In this document: piece after piece, positions 1 through 8,411 of the stretch
Layout: the number at the start of each line of letters is the position of its first letter
Position numbering within the stretch: the stretch's first letter is position 1
From: Caldilineaceae bacterium
GTDB lineage: Bacteria; Chloroflexota; Anaerolineae; Caldilineales; Caldilineaceae
NCBI GenBank assembly: GCA_023384455.1
Contig: JAHDWH010000035.1
Coordinates: forward strand, 1 to 37,019
Direction: 5' to 3'
DNA length: 37,019 bases
Program-made: the position numbers and the translations under genes
Notes under the pieces: generated by a model
Told to the model about the DNA's origin: nothing
Database searches by the model: none
The model's input: only the letters and a program-made list of their open reading frames with translations

Positions 1-57
1 AGTGGAGCGACTCCTCCCCCACAGTGGGGGAGGTTGGGAGGGGGTGAGCAGTTACTT
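1..57 (-). repeat. Dispersed GC-rich repeat, copy A
   Basis: Read on the minus strand this begins GTAACTGCTCACCCCCTCCC and continues into a CTCCCCCA..TGGGGGAG hairpin and GGAGTCG. The same order of elements is found at 30076-30175 and 36842-36930. It covers the apparent start of the first gene. Confidence 0.65.
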
Positions 58-1266
58 CGCCTCTATCTCTCCATCGCTTTCTTCTCTCTGCTGGTGGCGG
101 CTACCACTGGCTCCCTTCTGCGCTTTGGGCTGGGCTGGGGTATGCCCGAATGGGCCACCAATTATACAGCCATGCGCCACGCACACAGCCATCTGATGTA
201 CTTTGGCTGGGCCACCCTGGCCCTGATGACCCTTATTTGGCATTTTCTTGCGAGGCAAACCGGGCGCGCGCTCCCCCCAAGTGTCCATTGGCAAATGGGA
301 ATCAGCGCATTTTTTGCCCTGCTCAGCTTTCCCGCCTTCTGGCTGAATGGCTATGGCCTGACGCAAATTGGCCCGGTCAGTCTGCCGTTGGGGTCCATCA
401 TTGCCACCCTCAACGGATTGACCTGGTTTTATTTCGCCTGGCTTTACCGCCGGGAGAGCCGTCTACTCGTGGCGCGCTCCCTGCCTGTTCAGCTATGGGA
501 CTGGGCCATTCTGCTCCTGCTTCTCTCCGCCGGAGGCGCGCTGGGGCTGGTGGCAATGATAGTCACCGGAGCGAATAGCCTCTTTTTGCAACAGGCTTTT
601 CTCCATCTCTTTTTGGATCTCTTTGCGGTGGGCTGGTTTACAATGGCGCTCTTGGGGGTGCTGTGGGCCTGGCTGGCCGAGCGGGCCGCATTGCCCCGAC
701 GCTTGCCGATTCTTCCCCTGGCTTTGGCAATTGCACCCACTTTCTTTCTGGGGCTTTCCCCGGCTCTGCTGCCACCCCCCCTCTTTTGGGTGTCCGCGCT
801 TGCCAATGGGCTGGCCGGTCTGCTCATCTTTTGGCACATCGGCGCGCTGTTGGGGCGATGGAATCATCTGCCCTGGCTGGCCCGCTTTGGTGTTGCGATG
901 TTGGGTGTCCACGGGCTGATGGCCCTGGTGGTTCTCTGGCCCGGGGTTTGGGCGTGGGGCGCTGGCACCCAATTGCGGGTCTACTTTCTGCACAATCTGC
1001 TCCTGGGCTGGTTGAGCAGTCTGTTGCTGGCGCTGGCTGTGGATCAGTTGGGGCTGGGCCGGGAACGGCTGCTGGGCTGGCTGGGCTGGGTTTGGATTGG
1101 GGGCGTGGGGCTGATGCTCCTCTGTCTGCTCGGGCTGGGGCTGCTTGCGTTTGTGCCCTTCTCCACCCTCTCCCTCCTGCGCGTGGCCGCCTGGAGCAGT
1201 CTGATCCCTGTGGCCGTGGCCCTGGCTGTTTTTCTCCTGGCAGTGGTGGGCAGGCAGAAGTCCTGA
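34..1266 (+). CDS. Polytopic membrane protein with conserved His pairs (heme-copper/NnrS-like), unassigned
   Basis: About 410 residues, almost entirely hydrophobic, with roughly ten to twelve predicted membrane spans. Histidines sit in or beside spans: a [11 protein letters not shown] stretch at residues 49-59, [14 protein letters not shown] near H191 and [10 protein letters not shown] near H320. His-rich spans followed by an FGW/GWF pattern recall heme-copper-oxidase-like and NnrS-like membrane proteins, which suggests heme or metal binding; this is inference and I cannot name the family. The start is uncertain. The frame is open to the window edge, the first usable codon is TTG at 34, and that codon lies inside a dispersed intergenic repeat, so translation may begin elsewhere. 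No partner gene is visible upstream. Confidence 0.6.
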   Translation: MGGGEQLLRLYLSIAFFSLLVAATTGSLLRFGLGWGMPEWATNYTAMRHAHSHLMYFGWATLALMTLIWHFLARQTGRALPPSVHWQMGISAFFALLSFPAFWLNGYGLTQIGPVSLPLGSIIATLNGLTWFYFAWLYRRESRLLVARSLPVQLWDWAILLLLLSAGGALGLVAMIVTGANSLFLQQAFLHLFLDLFAVGWFTMALLGVLWAWLAERAALPRRLPILPLALAIAPTFFLGLSPALLPPPLFWVSALANGLAGLLIFWHIGALLGRWNHLPWLARFGVAMLGVHGLMALVVLWPGVWAWGAGTQLRVYFLHNLLLGWLSSLLLALAVDQLGLGRERLLGWLGWVWIGGVGLMLLCLLGLGLLAFVPFSTLSLLRVAAWSSLIPVAVALAVFLLAVVGRQKS

Positions 1267-1299
1267 CGTCTTTGATTCCCCATTCCCGGTGGCTCGCGG

Positions 1300-1305
1300 T
1301 ATAAT
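1300..1305 (+). promoter_or_regulatory. Possible -10 box (TATAAT)
   Basis: A perfect TATAAT lies in the 172-bp gap before the SH3b gene. No good -35 box stands at 16-18 bp; the nearest TTGATT is 22 bp upstream. The remaining gap shows no other clear signal. Confidence 0.3.
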
Positions 1306-1438
1306 GGCGTCAGTCTGATTGTGGAATGGGTTGTGATCCCTGCCAGCCGGCAGCTTCACAGCACCACTTGTTACCAGTGCCCCAACTTTTGTTCCTGGCT
1401 GCACAGCCCTGTGCGGGGAACGTCTCCCGGAGTAGGCG

Positions 1439-3109
1439 ATGATACGGCGAACACTCTTTTCACTTCTGACAGCCGCACTCTTTGTCTTGCTGCTCGCATT
1501 GCTTGGGCTTGCGCACAGTCCGGCGCTCTATGCCGAACCTGCCCCTGCCTTTGCCCAATGGCCCAGCCTGCTCACTCCACAGCAGGCGGTGACAACCAGC
1601 CAGACGATTACCGCCAGCCAGACGATTACCGCCAGCCAGGCAATTACCGCCACCCAGTCCATCAGCCCCACGCAACTGACACCTGTGGAAGCCCAGCCCG
1701 CGCTTCCGGTGACTGTTACCGTTGTGGTGACTGTCACCGCGCCGGCCACACCCGCGCCGGCGGACCAGTTGCCGATTGTCGAGCTGCAACCGGATGAGGT
1801 GTTGACGGGCACCGTTGTCCTCAACCGCAGCCCTGGCGCGGTCTACTTCTTTCTGGACGATCTGCTCTATAGCCTGCCGGCCAACCGGGCCACGGGATTG
1901 TCCCTGGCCCGCCCTCTGGCTGGGCTGACTCTTTTTACCTGCGCGGCGGAGGTTATCGACAACCCTGCCTGCCAGTGGATATCCTATCCCATCCGCCGGG
2001 GCGCGTTCTATGAGATCAGCCCAAACCCGGCAACCGACAGCCCGGCCAATTTGAAGCTGGCTGTGGCAACTGTGCCGCCAACGGAGACGGTGTGGATTCA
2101 GAACCGCAGCGGGGCCGATAGCCAGATGCTTTGGGGTGAAGAGGTGGTAGAAATCCAGAATACCAGTGTTGTCACCCTGGCCGTGGCCCCAGGTCTGGGT
2201 GAATCTCTCTACCTTCCCCACTGTCTGCGCAGCGCCAATCAGCGTATCTGTGAATGGTTGCCGACGCCGGTTCTGGGCGGAATCTACTATGCGCTGGTCG
2301 AGAATCGCAAATCAACTTCTATGGGCGGGGTCACCCTGCTACGCAGCGAGCTGCAACCCCTGCTGATGGCCGAGGTCCTGATGACAGCGACACCCACGCC
2401 CCAGCCGCAACCCGCAGGTATCTTCTGCCAGGCACAGATTCCATCGCTCAATGTACGCAGCGGGCCAGGCACCGGGTTTCAGATCATTGGCAAGCTGCGC
2501 ACTGGTGAAGCCAACCGCGGGCGGGTGCTGGCCGTGGCGCGGATTGAAAGCGGCGAATGGCTGGCTGTGGACCCCCGCTTTGTAGAGGGGGGCTGGATCG
2601 CCAACGTTGCCCAGTGGCTTGTCTGTGAAGGCGATGTGGATGGGCTGCCCATCTCCGAAATCAGCGGCGGCAGCCCGGCCCGGCCAACCCCAGTGCCAAC
2701 CCGCCCCGTAGCTGTCGAGCCAGCGCAAACGCCGACGCCGACCCCAACGCCAACCCCGGAAGAGCCGGCGGTGGGGGTCTTCGCTCCATCCCAGGGGCCG
2801 GATCGGCCCGGCCCGGAACAGATTTTGCTGATTGCCACCAACTCTTTTGACCACCCCATCCGCTTTACCCTGGACGCAGCCCTGCACGGCCTGCCTGTGG
2901 GCACACCGTCGGAATACGACCTGCCCGTGGGCCAGAGCCTGCGCTTTATCATTCGGGCAGGTCGGATTCAGTTTTCGGCCAGCACCCCCTGGCGGGATGG
3001 TTCGGGCAATGCCGAATTTGAAATGGCTCCAGGTAGCAGCCGGGAGCTATTCCTGCGCTTTGTCCCGGCAGAGAACAATTCCAACCGTTGGGTGATGGAA
3101 TACGAATAA
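1439..3109 (+). CDS. Secreted SH3b-domain protein with Thr/Pro-rich linkers
   Basis: 556 residues. An N-terminal signal peptide (basic MIRR, then a hydrophobic run to about residue 25) sends it out of the cytoplasm. A six-residue tandem repeat (T-A-S-Q-T-I type, residues 52-81) and a Val/Thr-rich segment follow. A central region of unknown fold (about 110-310) precedes a bacterial SH3 domain at about 327-400, recognisable from LNVRSGPGTGFQIIGKL and GWIANV. SH3b domains usually bind cell-wall peptide or other ligands. A TPTPTPTPTP linker (about 431-441) leads to a C-terminal beta-rich domain of unknown family (about 447-556). The start is ATG 1439, with GGAG six bases upstream. The gene may be monocistronic, since a strong hairpin follows. 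The SH3b call is firm; the biological role is not known. Confidence 0.8.
   Translation: MIRRTLFSLLTAALFVLLLALLGLAHSPALYAEPAPAFAQWPSLLTPQQAVTTSQTITASQTITASQAITATQSISPTQLTPVEAQPALPVTVTVVVTVTAPATPAPADQLPIVELQPDEVLTGTVVLNRSPGAVYFFLDDLLYSLPANRATGLSLARPLAGLTLFTCAAEVIDNPACQWISYPIRRGAFYEISPNPATDSPANLKLAVATVPPTETVWIQNRSGADSQMLWGEEVVEIQNTSVVTLAVAPGLGESLYLPHCLRSANQRICEWLPTPVLGGIYYALVENRKSTSMGGVTLLRSELQPLLMAEVLMTATPTPQPQPAGIFCQAQIPSLNVRSGPGTGFQIIGKLRTGEANRGRVLAVARIESGEWLAVDPRFVEGGWIANVAQWLVCEGDVDGLPISEISGGSPARPTPVPTRPVAVEPAQTPTPTPTPTPEEPAVGVFAPSQGPDRPGPEQILLIATNSFDHPIRFTLDAALHGLPVGTPSEYDLPVGQSLRFIIRAGRIQFSASTPWRDGSGNAEFEMAPGSSRELFLRFVPAENNSNRWVMEYE
1592..1681 (+). repeat. 18-bp tandem coding repeat (five degenerate units)
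   Basis: Five consecutive 18-bp units encode variants of T-A-S-Q-T-I. Units two and three are nearly identical in DNA (AGCCAGACGATTACCGCC type), so copy number could change by slippage. It forms a Thr/Ser-rich stalk after the signal peptide of the SH3b protein. Confidence 0.75.
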
Positions 3110-3157
3110 CCTGACAGCCGTCAACCGATGAAACAGCCCTATCTCTCATAGGCAGCC

Positions 3158-3198
3158 ACGAAGGGCACGAATTGTACGACGAAATTCGTGCCCTTCGT
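3158..3198 (+). terminator. Strong intergenic hairpin, probable terminator of the SH3b gene
   Basis: Perfect 16-bp inverted repeat ACGAAGGGCACGAATT (3158-3173) / AATTCGTGCCCTTCGT (3183-3198) with a 9-nt loop, about 50 bp after the stop codon at 3109. The T-tract that follows (TCTATTT) is weak, so it could equally be a dispersed palindrome. The rest of the 380-bp gap before 3490 holds the miniature element at 3341-3459; I see no gene in it. Confidence 0.55.
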
Positions 3199-3340
3199 TC
3201 TATTTGTGACCAAAATCAACCTCAAGTCGAATTGTTTCAGCCTAAGCCTGACCAGATGGCCGATCTGTTGTGGCGCAGATAGATGTATGCTGTGGAGTAA
3301 CGCGATGCGTCATACCTTGTGACACTCTGCGGTGTAACTA

Positions 3341-3459
3341 CTACACTCCGGCGTAAATCTGCCAACGATTGATTGTGATGCGTAGTGCGTGGTGCGTGAA
3401 CTGGTATACGCACTACGCACTACGTCAGCAACTATTGGTCTATTTACGCCGCGTTGTAC
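3341..3459. mobile_element. Miniature inverted-repeat element, copy 1 (IS630/mariner-like ends)
   Basis: 119 bp between TA dinucleotides (3339-3340 and 3460-3461). The right end (3433-3459), read inward, is GTACAACGCGGCGTAAATAG followed by ACCAATA. It differs at only two positions from the left end of the element inside the downstream gene (6061-6087). The left end (3341-3365) is a more diverged match (CTACACTCCGGCGTAAAT core). The interior is a 7-nt-periodic hairpin, and no transposase is encoded. The element ends 15 bp before the AAAGGAG ribosome site of the beta-helix gene, so it may affect that gene's leader. Confidence 0.7.
3380..3425. repeat. Heptamer-periodic hairpin
   Basis: Arms GCGTAGTGCGTGGTGCGT (3380-3397) and ACGCACTACGCACTACGT (3408-3425) pair with few mismatches around a 10-nt loop. 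Each arm is itself a 7-nt tandem repeat (CGCACTA type). It lies inside the miniature element. Confidence 0.7.
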
Positions 3460-3489
3460 TACCCATATCCCGGCAAAGGAGCTTGCGTT

Positions 3490-6400
3490 ATGAATAATCC
3501 GCTCCGGACGTTGTCATTTTTTGCGTCCTTCTGTCGAATGGCCCGAATGGGTCTGCCTGCCAGCCGTGGCGACCCGCCGCCTGTCCAGCGATTCTACGCT
3601 TCACCCCGCCCGCTACTCCTCCTGATTCCTCTCGTCCTTTTGCTCATTAGCACAACCTTCGCTCTCTCCGCTTCCGGCGTGCCCGCGCATTCCTCTGCCC
3701 TGGACGCCCCTCTCGTCTCCGCCTGCGATCCCATCACAGCCGACACTGTCTGGTCATCTGGCGTCTACACTGCGCACAACTGCAACATTCACATTCCCGC
3801 CGGTGTCACATTGACTGTCCAGGCTGGCGCGGTGGTGAAACTGGGCGGTGTCAGTCCGGGCTATGGCTCTGGGGCAGGCAGCACAGCGCTGATTGTCCAG
3901 GGGGGGCTGGTGGTGAGTGGCGATGCTGGCGAACCGGTGATATTTACCAGCCTGGCTGATGACAGCCGGGGCGGTGACAGCAACGGCGACGGAGAGAGCA
4001 GCGGCGCTGCCGGCGAATGGTACGGCATCGTCTTTGCGCCGGGCAGCCACGGACGGCTGGAGAATTTTTTTGTGGGCTATTCCGGTTCCGGCACATTCAA
4101 CGCAGCCCTGGGCAGCTATAGCAGCGCTCAAATTCTGGTGGACGGAGCGGATGTGGAAATGCGTCAGGGCGAGGTCGCCAACGGTCTGCAAATTGGGGTC
4201 AGCCTGAAGGGAGAGGGCATTGCGCCTGTGCTCGACCGTATGACCGTGCGTGACAATCAGATGGCAAATGGCAGAGGCTATGCCATCTATCAGGCCAGTA
4301 TCAATCAGACGCCGACTTATGCCAAATTGACACTGACCGGAAACGACCACAACCGGGTGACTGTTGCTGTCAACGACGCCATCAACCAGGACATTCACTG
4401 GGGCGGAGCGGACTACGGCTTTGTCTGCGGCTACACCCTCTGCCTGATGACAGTGCCCAACGGCAAGACGCTGACGGTTGCGCCGGGCACGGAACTGCGC
4501 TTTGGCCCTTCCTACGGCATCGCCATCGCCGACGGCGGCGGGCTGATTGCTCAGGGCACGGCCAGCCAGCCTATCACCTTTACCAGCACCAGCCCACCGG
4601 CCAGGGCAGGCGGCGAATGGATAGGGCTGTGGGCGCGGCGGGGCAGCCAATTGCGTCTGGACCACTGCGACATCAGCTATGCCAGCGATACGAACTACGG
4701 CTCTGGTGGGCTGGAGATCAACACGGATGACGCGCAGGTGAGCAACTGCCGCATCCACCACAACGCGGGGGACGGCCTCTATCTTTACAGCCGGGATGCC
4801 AGCACCATCCACCCAACCCTCTCCAATGTGGAGGTGACCGACAACGGACGCACGGGTCTCAATCTGCAGACCAGCCATGCCAGCAGCCTCTCGGTCACCT
4901 GGGACGGGGGCAGCATCAGCCGCAACGGCTGGTCGGGGGTGGCGGACTACACATGGAACAGCACCATTCATCCGACCTTGCGCAACGTGACCATCAGCGA
5001 CAACGGCGCGCTGGGCAGCAACGACGACCGGCGACGAGGCATCAGCTTTGACAATCAAGATGTCAACCCGGTGTTGGACGCGGTGACCTTCGCCAATAAT
5101 GTGGGCGCGGCTATGTACTGGCAGTGCAATGGCTCCATCACGGCCAAAGACCTATCCGCCACGGGCAACGGCGGGGACGAGTTGCTGATCCCCGGTTGCT
5201 CCGTGGGCGGCGGTCGCCAGTGGGATCTGGGGGAGGCGGGCATCCCCGTGCGGGTGACCAACTATATTGAGGTGGCTACAAATGGCCTGCTCTCCATCAA
5301 GCCGGGCACGACCCTGGCCTTTGACAAGAATGACTACGGCTCGCCCACGGGTATCCAGGTGAAGACCCAGGCCGCCTTCTATGCCCTGGGCACGGCGGAC
5401 AACCCCATCGTCTTCACTGGTGCGACCCAAACGCCGGGCTGGTGGGCGGGCATTGTAGGATTTTACGACCGGGCATCCGTAGTTCTGCGCCACTGCGAAG
5501 TCTCCTATGCCGGTGCAAGCTACAATGCCAATCTGCGTTTCTATGGAAATTCAGGCGTTTCGCCCTTCCCGATAACGATTGAAAGCTGTGATATTCACCA
5601 CTCGTCGGGCAAAGGTATCTACTTCGACTGGGTGTGGACCCAGCCGCCCACGGTGAAATACAACCGCATTCACGACAACACTGACGAGGGCCTGATTAAC
5701 TGGAACGCCCCGGCCCTGGACGCCCGCCACAACTGGTGGGGGGACGCCTCCGGTCCCTATCATCCCACCCAAAATCCTGCGGGCCTGGGCGATAGTGTGG
5801 GCGACAATATCACCTTCTATCCCTGGCTGGGCGCACCGGACACGGGCCAGATCGCTCCCGGCGAGATGTTGGTCAGTACGGGCGCACCCAATCTGATCAG
5901 CCCCGGCCAGACGGTGGACTATGCGGTGCAGTATATGAACGGGATGACGACAACGGTCAAGGATGCTGTATTGGCCGTGCAACTTCCCCAGGGTGCGGAA
6001 TATGTGGATAGCCCTGACGGGGTCTTCTGGATCGAGAAAAATCAGGTCTTCTGGGCACTAGTACACGGCGGCGTAAATAGACCAATACCTATGACTGCTC
6101 CCGCCGGGTCACGAACCCGGTGCTGCCAAGAGGGGAACTGTCGCTGGTCATGGGCCAGCGGGGAGCAGGAACTATTGGTCTATTTACGCCGGGGTGTACT
6201 AGGCGATCTGCCGCCGGGCGCACAGGGCTTCCTCTCTTTCCGGGTGCGCTTCCAGTGGGGTCTCCCTGCGAGCTATAAAGATGGGACATTGACACTTTTT
6301 GCTGGTTCCAACTACAGCACGGGCCTCTTTGACGTAACAGAGTATCTCGACTATTCGCCTGTGACAATTTTGACCGAAACGCCTCTGACTCCAGCAGAAT

Positions 6401-8274
6401 TCGCCGCCCTGCGCGCCGCCCATCCAGATCTGGAAACGCTCTATTCCCAGGCGATTGGGGACGGCTATGCCTATCTGCAAGCCGGTCATCAGCAGTACAG
6501 CGACGGCAGCATCGTGGACTGGGCGGCTATGCGCACGGCAGATCGGCGTAGTGTCCGATTGCTTACCCAGACCGGCGAACAGTCGATAGCTCTTACCTCC
6601 CAGGATGGCAGCTTCCATATTCACGATACCACCGGCGGTCTCACTATTGACCTGGCGACGATGGCCCGAAGTTACTGGGGTGACTGGACGCCAGGGGATG
6701 ATCTGAGCGAACGTTCCGCCAGCGCATGTTCAAAGAGCAAGTGTATCGCTAACTGCACTGGGCGCAAGGTCACCTTCAAAGTTGTTTCGGTCGCTATCGC
6801 TCAGACATTTATGTGGACGCTTGGCTCTGGTGGAACAATGGGGCCGGGTGCTGTAGCCTTTCACGTGGCCCACGTTTCCAAAATGGTCTACGATTGCGTG
6901 CAAGAGTGCGACAACCCGGCCACCAATTGCTGCACAGATGGTCAGGTACGCTGGTCACCTTCTGGTTGGAACTTCCTCTTCGGTCCCGGCTGTGCCAAAG
7001 AGGTGTGTGTGAGCAATTCCTTTGTCGGCCAGGGGCGGATCAACTGCGCCTTCGGCCAGCGCTGCGTTTCGGGTATCGACGCCGCGGGTGGATGCAAAGA
7101 TTGCGAGGCCAAAAGCAGCCAATACCAAGCCGTCAGCCTTGCGCAATTCACTGACCAGGCCGTCTGCGCCAGTGGATTGGCCGGCGGGAACGGCTGCACC
7201 GACACGGGAGTCTGGGTGGCCAAAGACCCCAACGCCATCTACGGTCCGGCGGGGGATATGCTGCCCGGCGCGACAGCGCTGTACACCATCACCTTTGAAA
7301 ACGAAGGTGCGGGCCGAGCCTATGGGGTCTACGTGGTTAATACCCTGCCGCCGGTCTTTGATGCCAGCACCCTGGACCTGCATGGCGCTGGAACCTATCT
7401 GCCTGAAAGCCGGGAGATCTTCTGGTCGGTGGGCGAGTTGGGGCCAAAGGGAGCCGTTGATTCTGAGGGGGCGATCACCTATACCGTCGCCCTCACCGGC
7501 GGGTTGCCCAGCGGTACGGTGGTGAGCAACCAGGCCGTGGTCTTCTTCCCCAGCGTGCCCGAGGAGACGCCCACCAATACTTGGGTCAACCTGGTTTCGC
7601 CCCTCAAGGCCATCCCCCAGAATCTGACCACGGCCTACATGACCCCCGTCACCCTCACCCTGGCCGGACAGGAAGTCGGCAACCTACCCCTGACCTTCGA
7701 GATCGGTGAAGCGCCCCACGGCGGCATCCTCTCCGGCACACCGCCTGATCTCACCTACACGCCCCTTGAAAACTTCACCGGCCCGGACAGCTTCAGCTTC
7801 CGGGTGGACAACGGCACGGCCACCAGCCGGGCGGCCCAGGTGCGCATCGAGGTCACCTCCGCCGGGGATACCACGGCCCCCACGGTGTTGTGGACCAGCC
7901 CAGTGGATGGGGCCAAGAACGTCAGCGCCTCGGCCAGCCCCATCTTCACCGACACGACCGGGCCGGTCTACGCCCCTGTGATCACCATCGGCGTCTCTGA
8001 GGCGTTGAGCGAGACCACAGTCACCACGGCCACGGTGACGTTGACCGACGGCGCGGGCAAGCCGATCCCCGGCAGCGTGCGGGTGGACGGCGGCATCAAC
8101 CAGATCGTCTTTGTCCCGCGGGTGGTGTTGACCAATGGGCAGTACACGGCCACGGTGACCGTGGGCGTGGCAGATCTGGCGGGCAATGGGTTAGCCGCCC
8201 CCTACGTTTGGCGCTTTACCGTGAACGATGGGTCGGCAGGGGCAGAGATCTACCTGCCTGCGGTGCAGAAATAG
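3490..8274 (+). CDS. Giant secreted parallel beta-helix / DUF11 / Ig-like surface protein
   Basis: 1594 residues. A long N-terminal leader carries a hydrophobic export segment at about residues 41-60. Repeats typical of right-handed parallel beta-helix (pectate-lyase-like) proteins fill about 70-780 (recurrent CDISYA, CRIHHN, NRIHDN turns). A first DUF11-type sandwich spans about 788-925, interrupted by a 47-residue insertion at 858-904 that comes from a mobile element. A Cys-rich segment covers about 1076-1215, a second DUF11 about 1243-1370, a cadherin-like Ig domain about 1373-1455 (PDSFSFRVDNG) and a Big_5-like Ig domain about 1459-1584. It ends in IYLPAVQK. ATG 3490 is chosen because AAAGGAG stands eight bases upstream; a longer frame would start in the miniature element. 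The architecture suggests a cell-surface adhesin or polysaccharide-interacting protein; enzymatic activity is not evident. Confidence 0.85.
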   Translation: MNNPLRTLSFFASFCRMARMGLPASRGDPPPVQRFYASPRPLLLLIPLVLLLISTTFALSASGVPAHSSALDAPLVSACDPITADTVWSSGVYTAHNCNIHIPAGVTLTVQAGAVVKLGGVSPGYGSGAGSTALIVQGGLVVSGDAGEPVIFTSLADDSRGGDSNGDGESSGAAGEWYGIVFAPGSHGRLENFFVGYSGSGTFNAALGSYSSAQILVDGADVEMRQGEVANGLQIGVSLKGEGIAPVLDRMTVRDNQMANGRGYAIYQASINQTPTYAKLTLTGNDHNRVTVAVNDAINQDIHWGGADYGFVCGYTLCLMTVPNGKTLTVAPGTELRFGPSYGIAIADGGGLIAQGTASQPITFTSTSPPARAGGEWIGLWARRGSQLRLDHCDISYASDTNYGSGGLEINTDDAQVSNCRIHHNAGDGLYLYSRDASTIHPTLSNVEVTDNGRTGLNLQTSHASSLSVTWDGGSISRNGWSGVADYTWNSTIHPTLRNVTISDNGALGSNDDRRRGISFDNQDVNPVLDAVTFANNVGAAMYWQCNGSITAKDLSATGNGGDELLIPGCSVGGGRQWDLGEAGIPVRVTNYIEVATNGLLSIKPGTTLAFDKNDYGSPTGIQVKTQAAFYALGTADNPIVFTGATQTPGWWAGIVGFYDRASVVLRHCEVSYAGASYNANLRFYGNSGVSPFPITIESCDIHHSSGKGIYFDWVWTQPPTVKYNRIHDNTDEGLINWNAPALDARHNWWGDASGPYHPTQNPAGLGDSVGDNITFYPWLGAPDTGQIAPGEMLVSTGAPNLISPGQTVDYAVQYMNGMTTTVKDAVLAVQLPQGAEYVDSPDGVFWIEKNQVFWALVHGGVNRPIPMTAPAGSRTRCCQEGNCRWSWASGEQELLVYLRRGVLGDLPPGAQGFLSFRVRFQWGLPASYKDGTLTLFAGSNYSTGLFDVTEYLDYSPVTILTETPLTPAEFAALRAAHPDLETLYSQAIGDGYAYLQAGHQQYSDGSIVDWAAMRTADRRSVRLLTQTGEQSIALTSQDGSFHIHDTTGGLTIDLATMARSYWGDWTPGDDLSERSASACSKSKCIANCTGRKVTFKVVSVAIAQTFMWTLGSGGTMGPGAVAFHVAHVSKMVYDCVQECDNPATNCCTDGQVRWSPSGWNFLFGPGCAKEVCVSNSFVGQGRINCAFGQRCVSGIDAAGGCKDCEAKSSQYQAVSLAQFTDQAVCASGLAGGNGCTDTGVWVAKDPNAIYGPAGDMLPGATALYTITFENEGAGRAYGVYVVNTLPPVFDASTLDLHGAGTYLPESREIFWSVGELGPKGAVDSEGAITYTVALTGGLPSGTVVSNQAVVFFPSVPEETPTNTWVNLVSPLKAIPQNLTTAYMTPVTLTLAGQEVGNLPLTFEIGEAPHGGILSGTPPDLTYTPLENFTGPDSFSFRVDNGTATSRAAQVRIEVTSAGDTTAPTVLWTSPVDGAKNVSASASPIFTDTTGPVYAPVITIGVSEALSETTVTTATVTLTDGAGKPIPGSVRVDGGINQIVFVPRVVLTNGQYTATVTVGVADLAGNGLAAPYVWRFTVNDGSAGAEIYLPAVQK
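6061..6199. mobile_element. In-frame miniature element inside the beta-helix gene, copy 2
   Basis: 139 bp flanked by TA duplications (6059-6060, 6200-6201). The terminal inverted repeats are 27 bp (6061-6087 and 6173-6199) with two mismatches; the outer end reads GTACAC and the inner core GGCGTAAATAGACCAATA. The interior has an outer stem (6095-6104 with 6158-6168) and two hairpins (6104-6120, 6143-6159). Removing 141 bp (element plus one TA) restores CTAG at the target and the coding sequence for FWALGDLPPG, which matches the FWSVGELGPKG motif of the second DUF11 in the same protein. TA duplication at CTAG is a hallmark of IS630/Tc1-mariner transposition. No transposase is encoded. Confidence 0.85.
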
Positions 8275-8281
8275 ATGATCA

Positions 8282-8325
8282 ACCGGGCGATCTGCGAAAG
8301 ATCATCCCACGGCAGATCGCCCGGT
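8282..8325 (+). terminator. Intergenic hairpin after the beta-helix gene
   Basis: Perfect 14-bp arms ACCGGGCGATCTGC (8282-8295) and GCAGATCGCCCGGT (8312-8325), starting 8 bp after the stop codon. No T-tract follows, so intrinsic termination is possible but not certain. Confidence 0.5.
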
Positions 8326-8411
8326 GTGACGGCTGAATTGGCTGGAAAGGGGTGGACGCCAACTCATTTTGAATACACCCTGCCAGTTTCTACCAAGAAG
8401 GAGATCGACAG

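Noticed and set aside
3110..3489. Possible small RNA or riboswitch in the 380-bp gap
   Set aside because: The strong hairpins are explained by a probable terminator and by the miniature element; no known riboswitch core was seen.
3454..3489. Upstream TTG start for the beta-helix protein
   Set aside because: It would begin inside the right end of the miniature element and has no RBS, while ATG 3490 has AAAGGAG at good spacing.
3754..5058. 434-codon minus-strand frame in the beta-helix gene
   Set aside because: It mirrors the periodic repeats of the real gene; there is no start signal.
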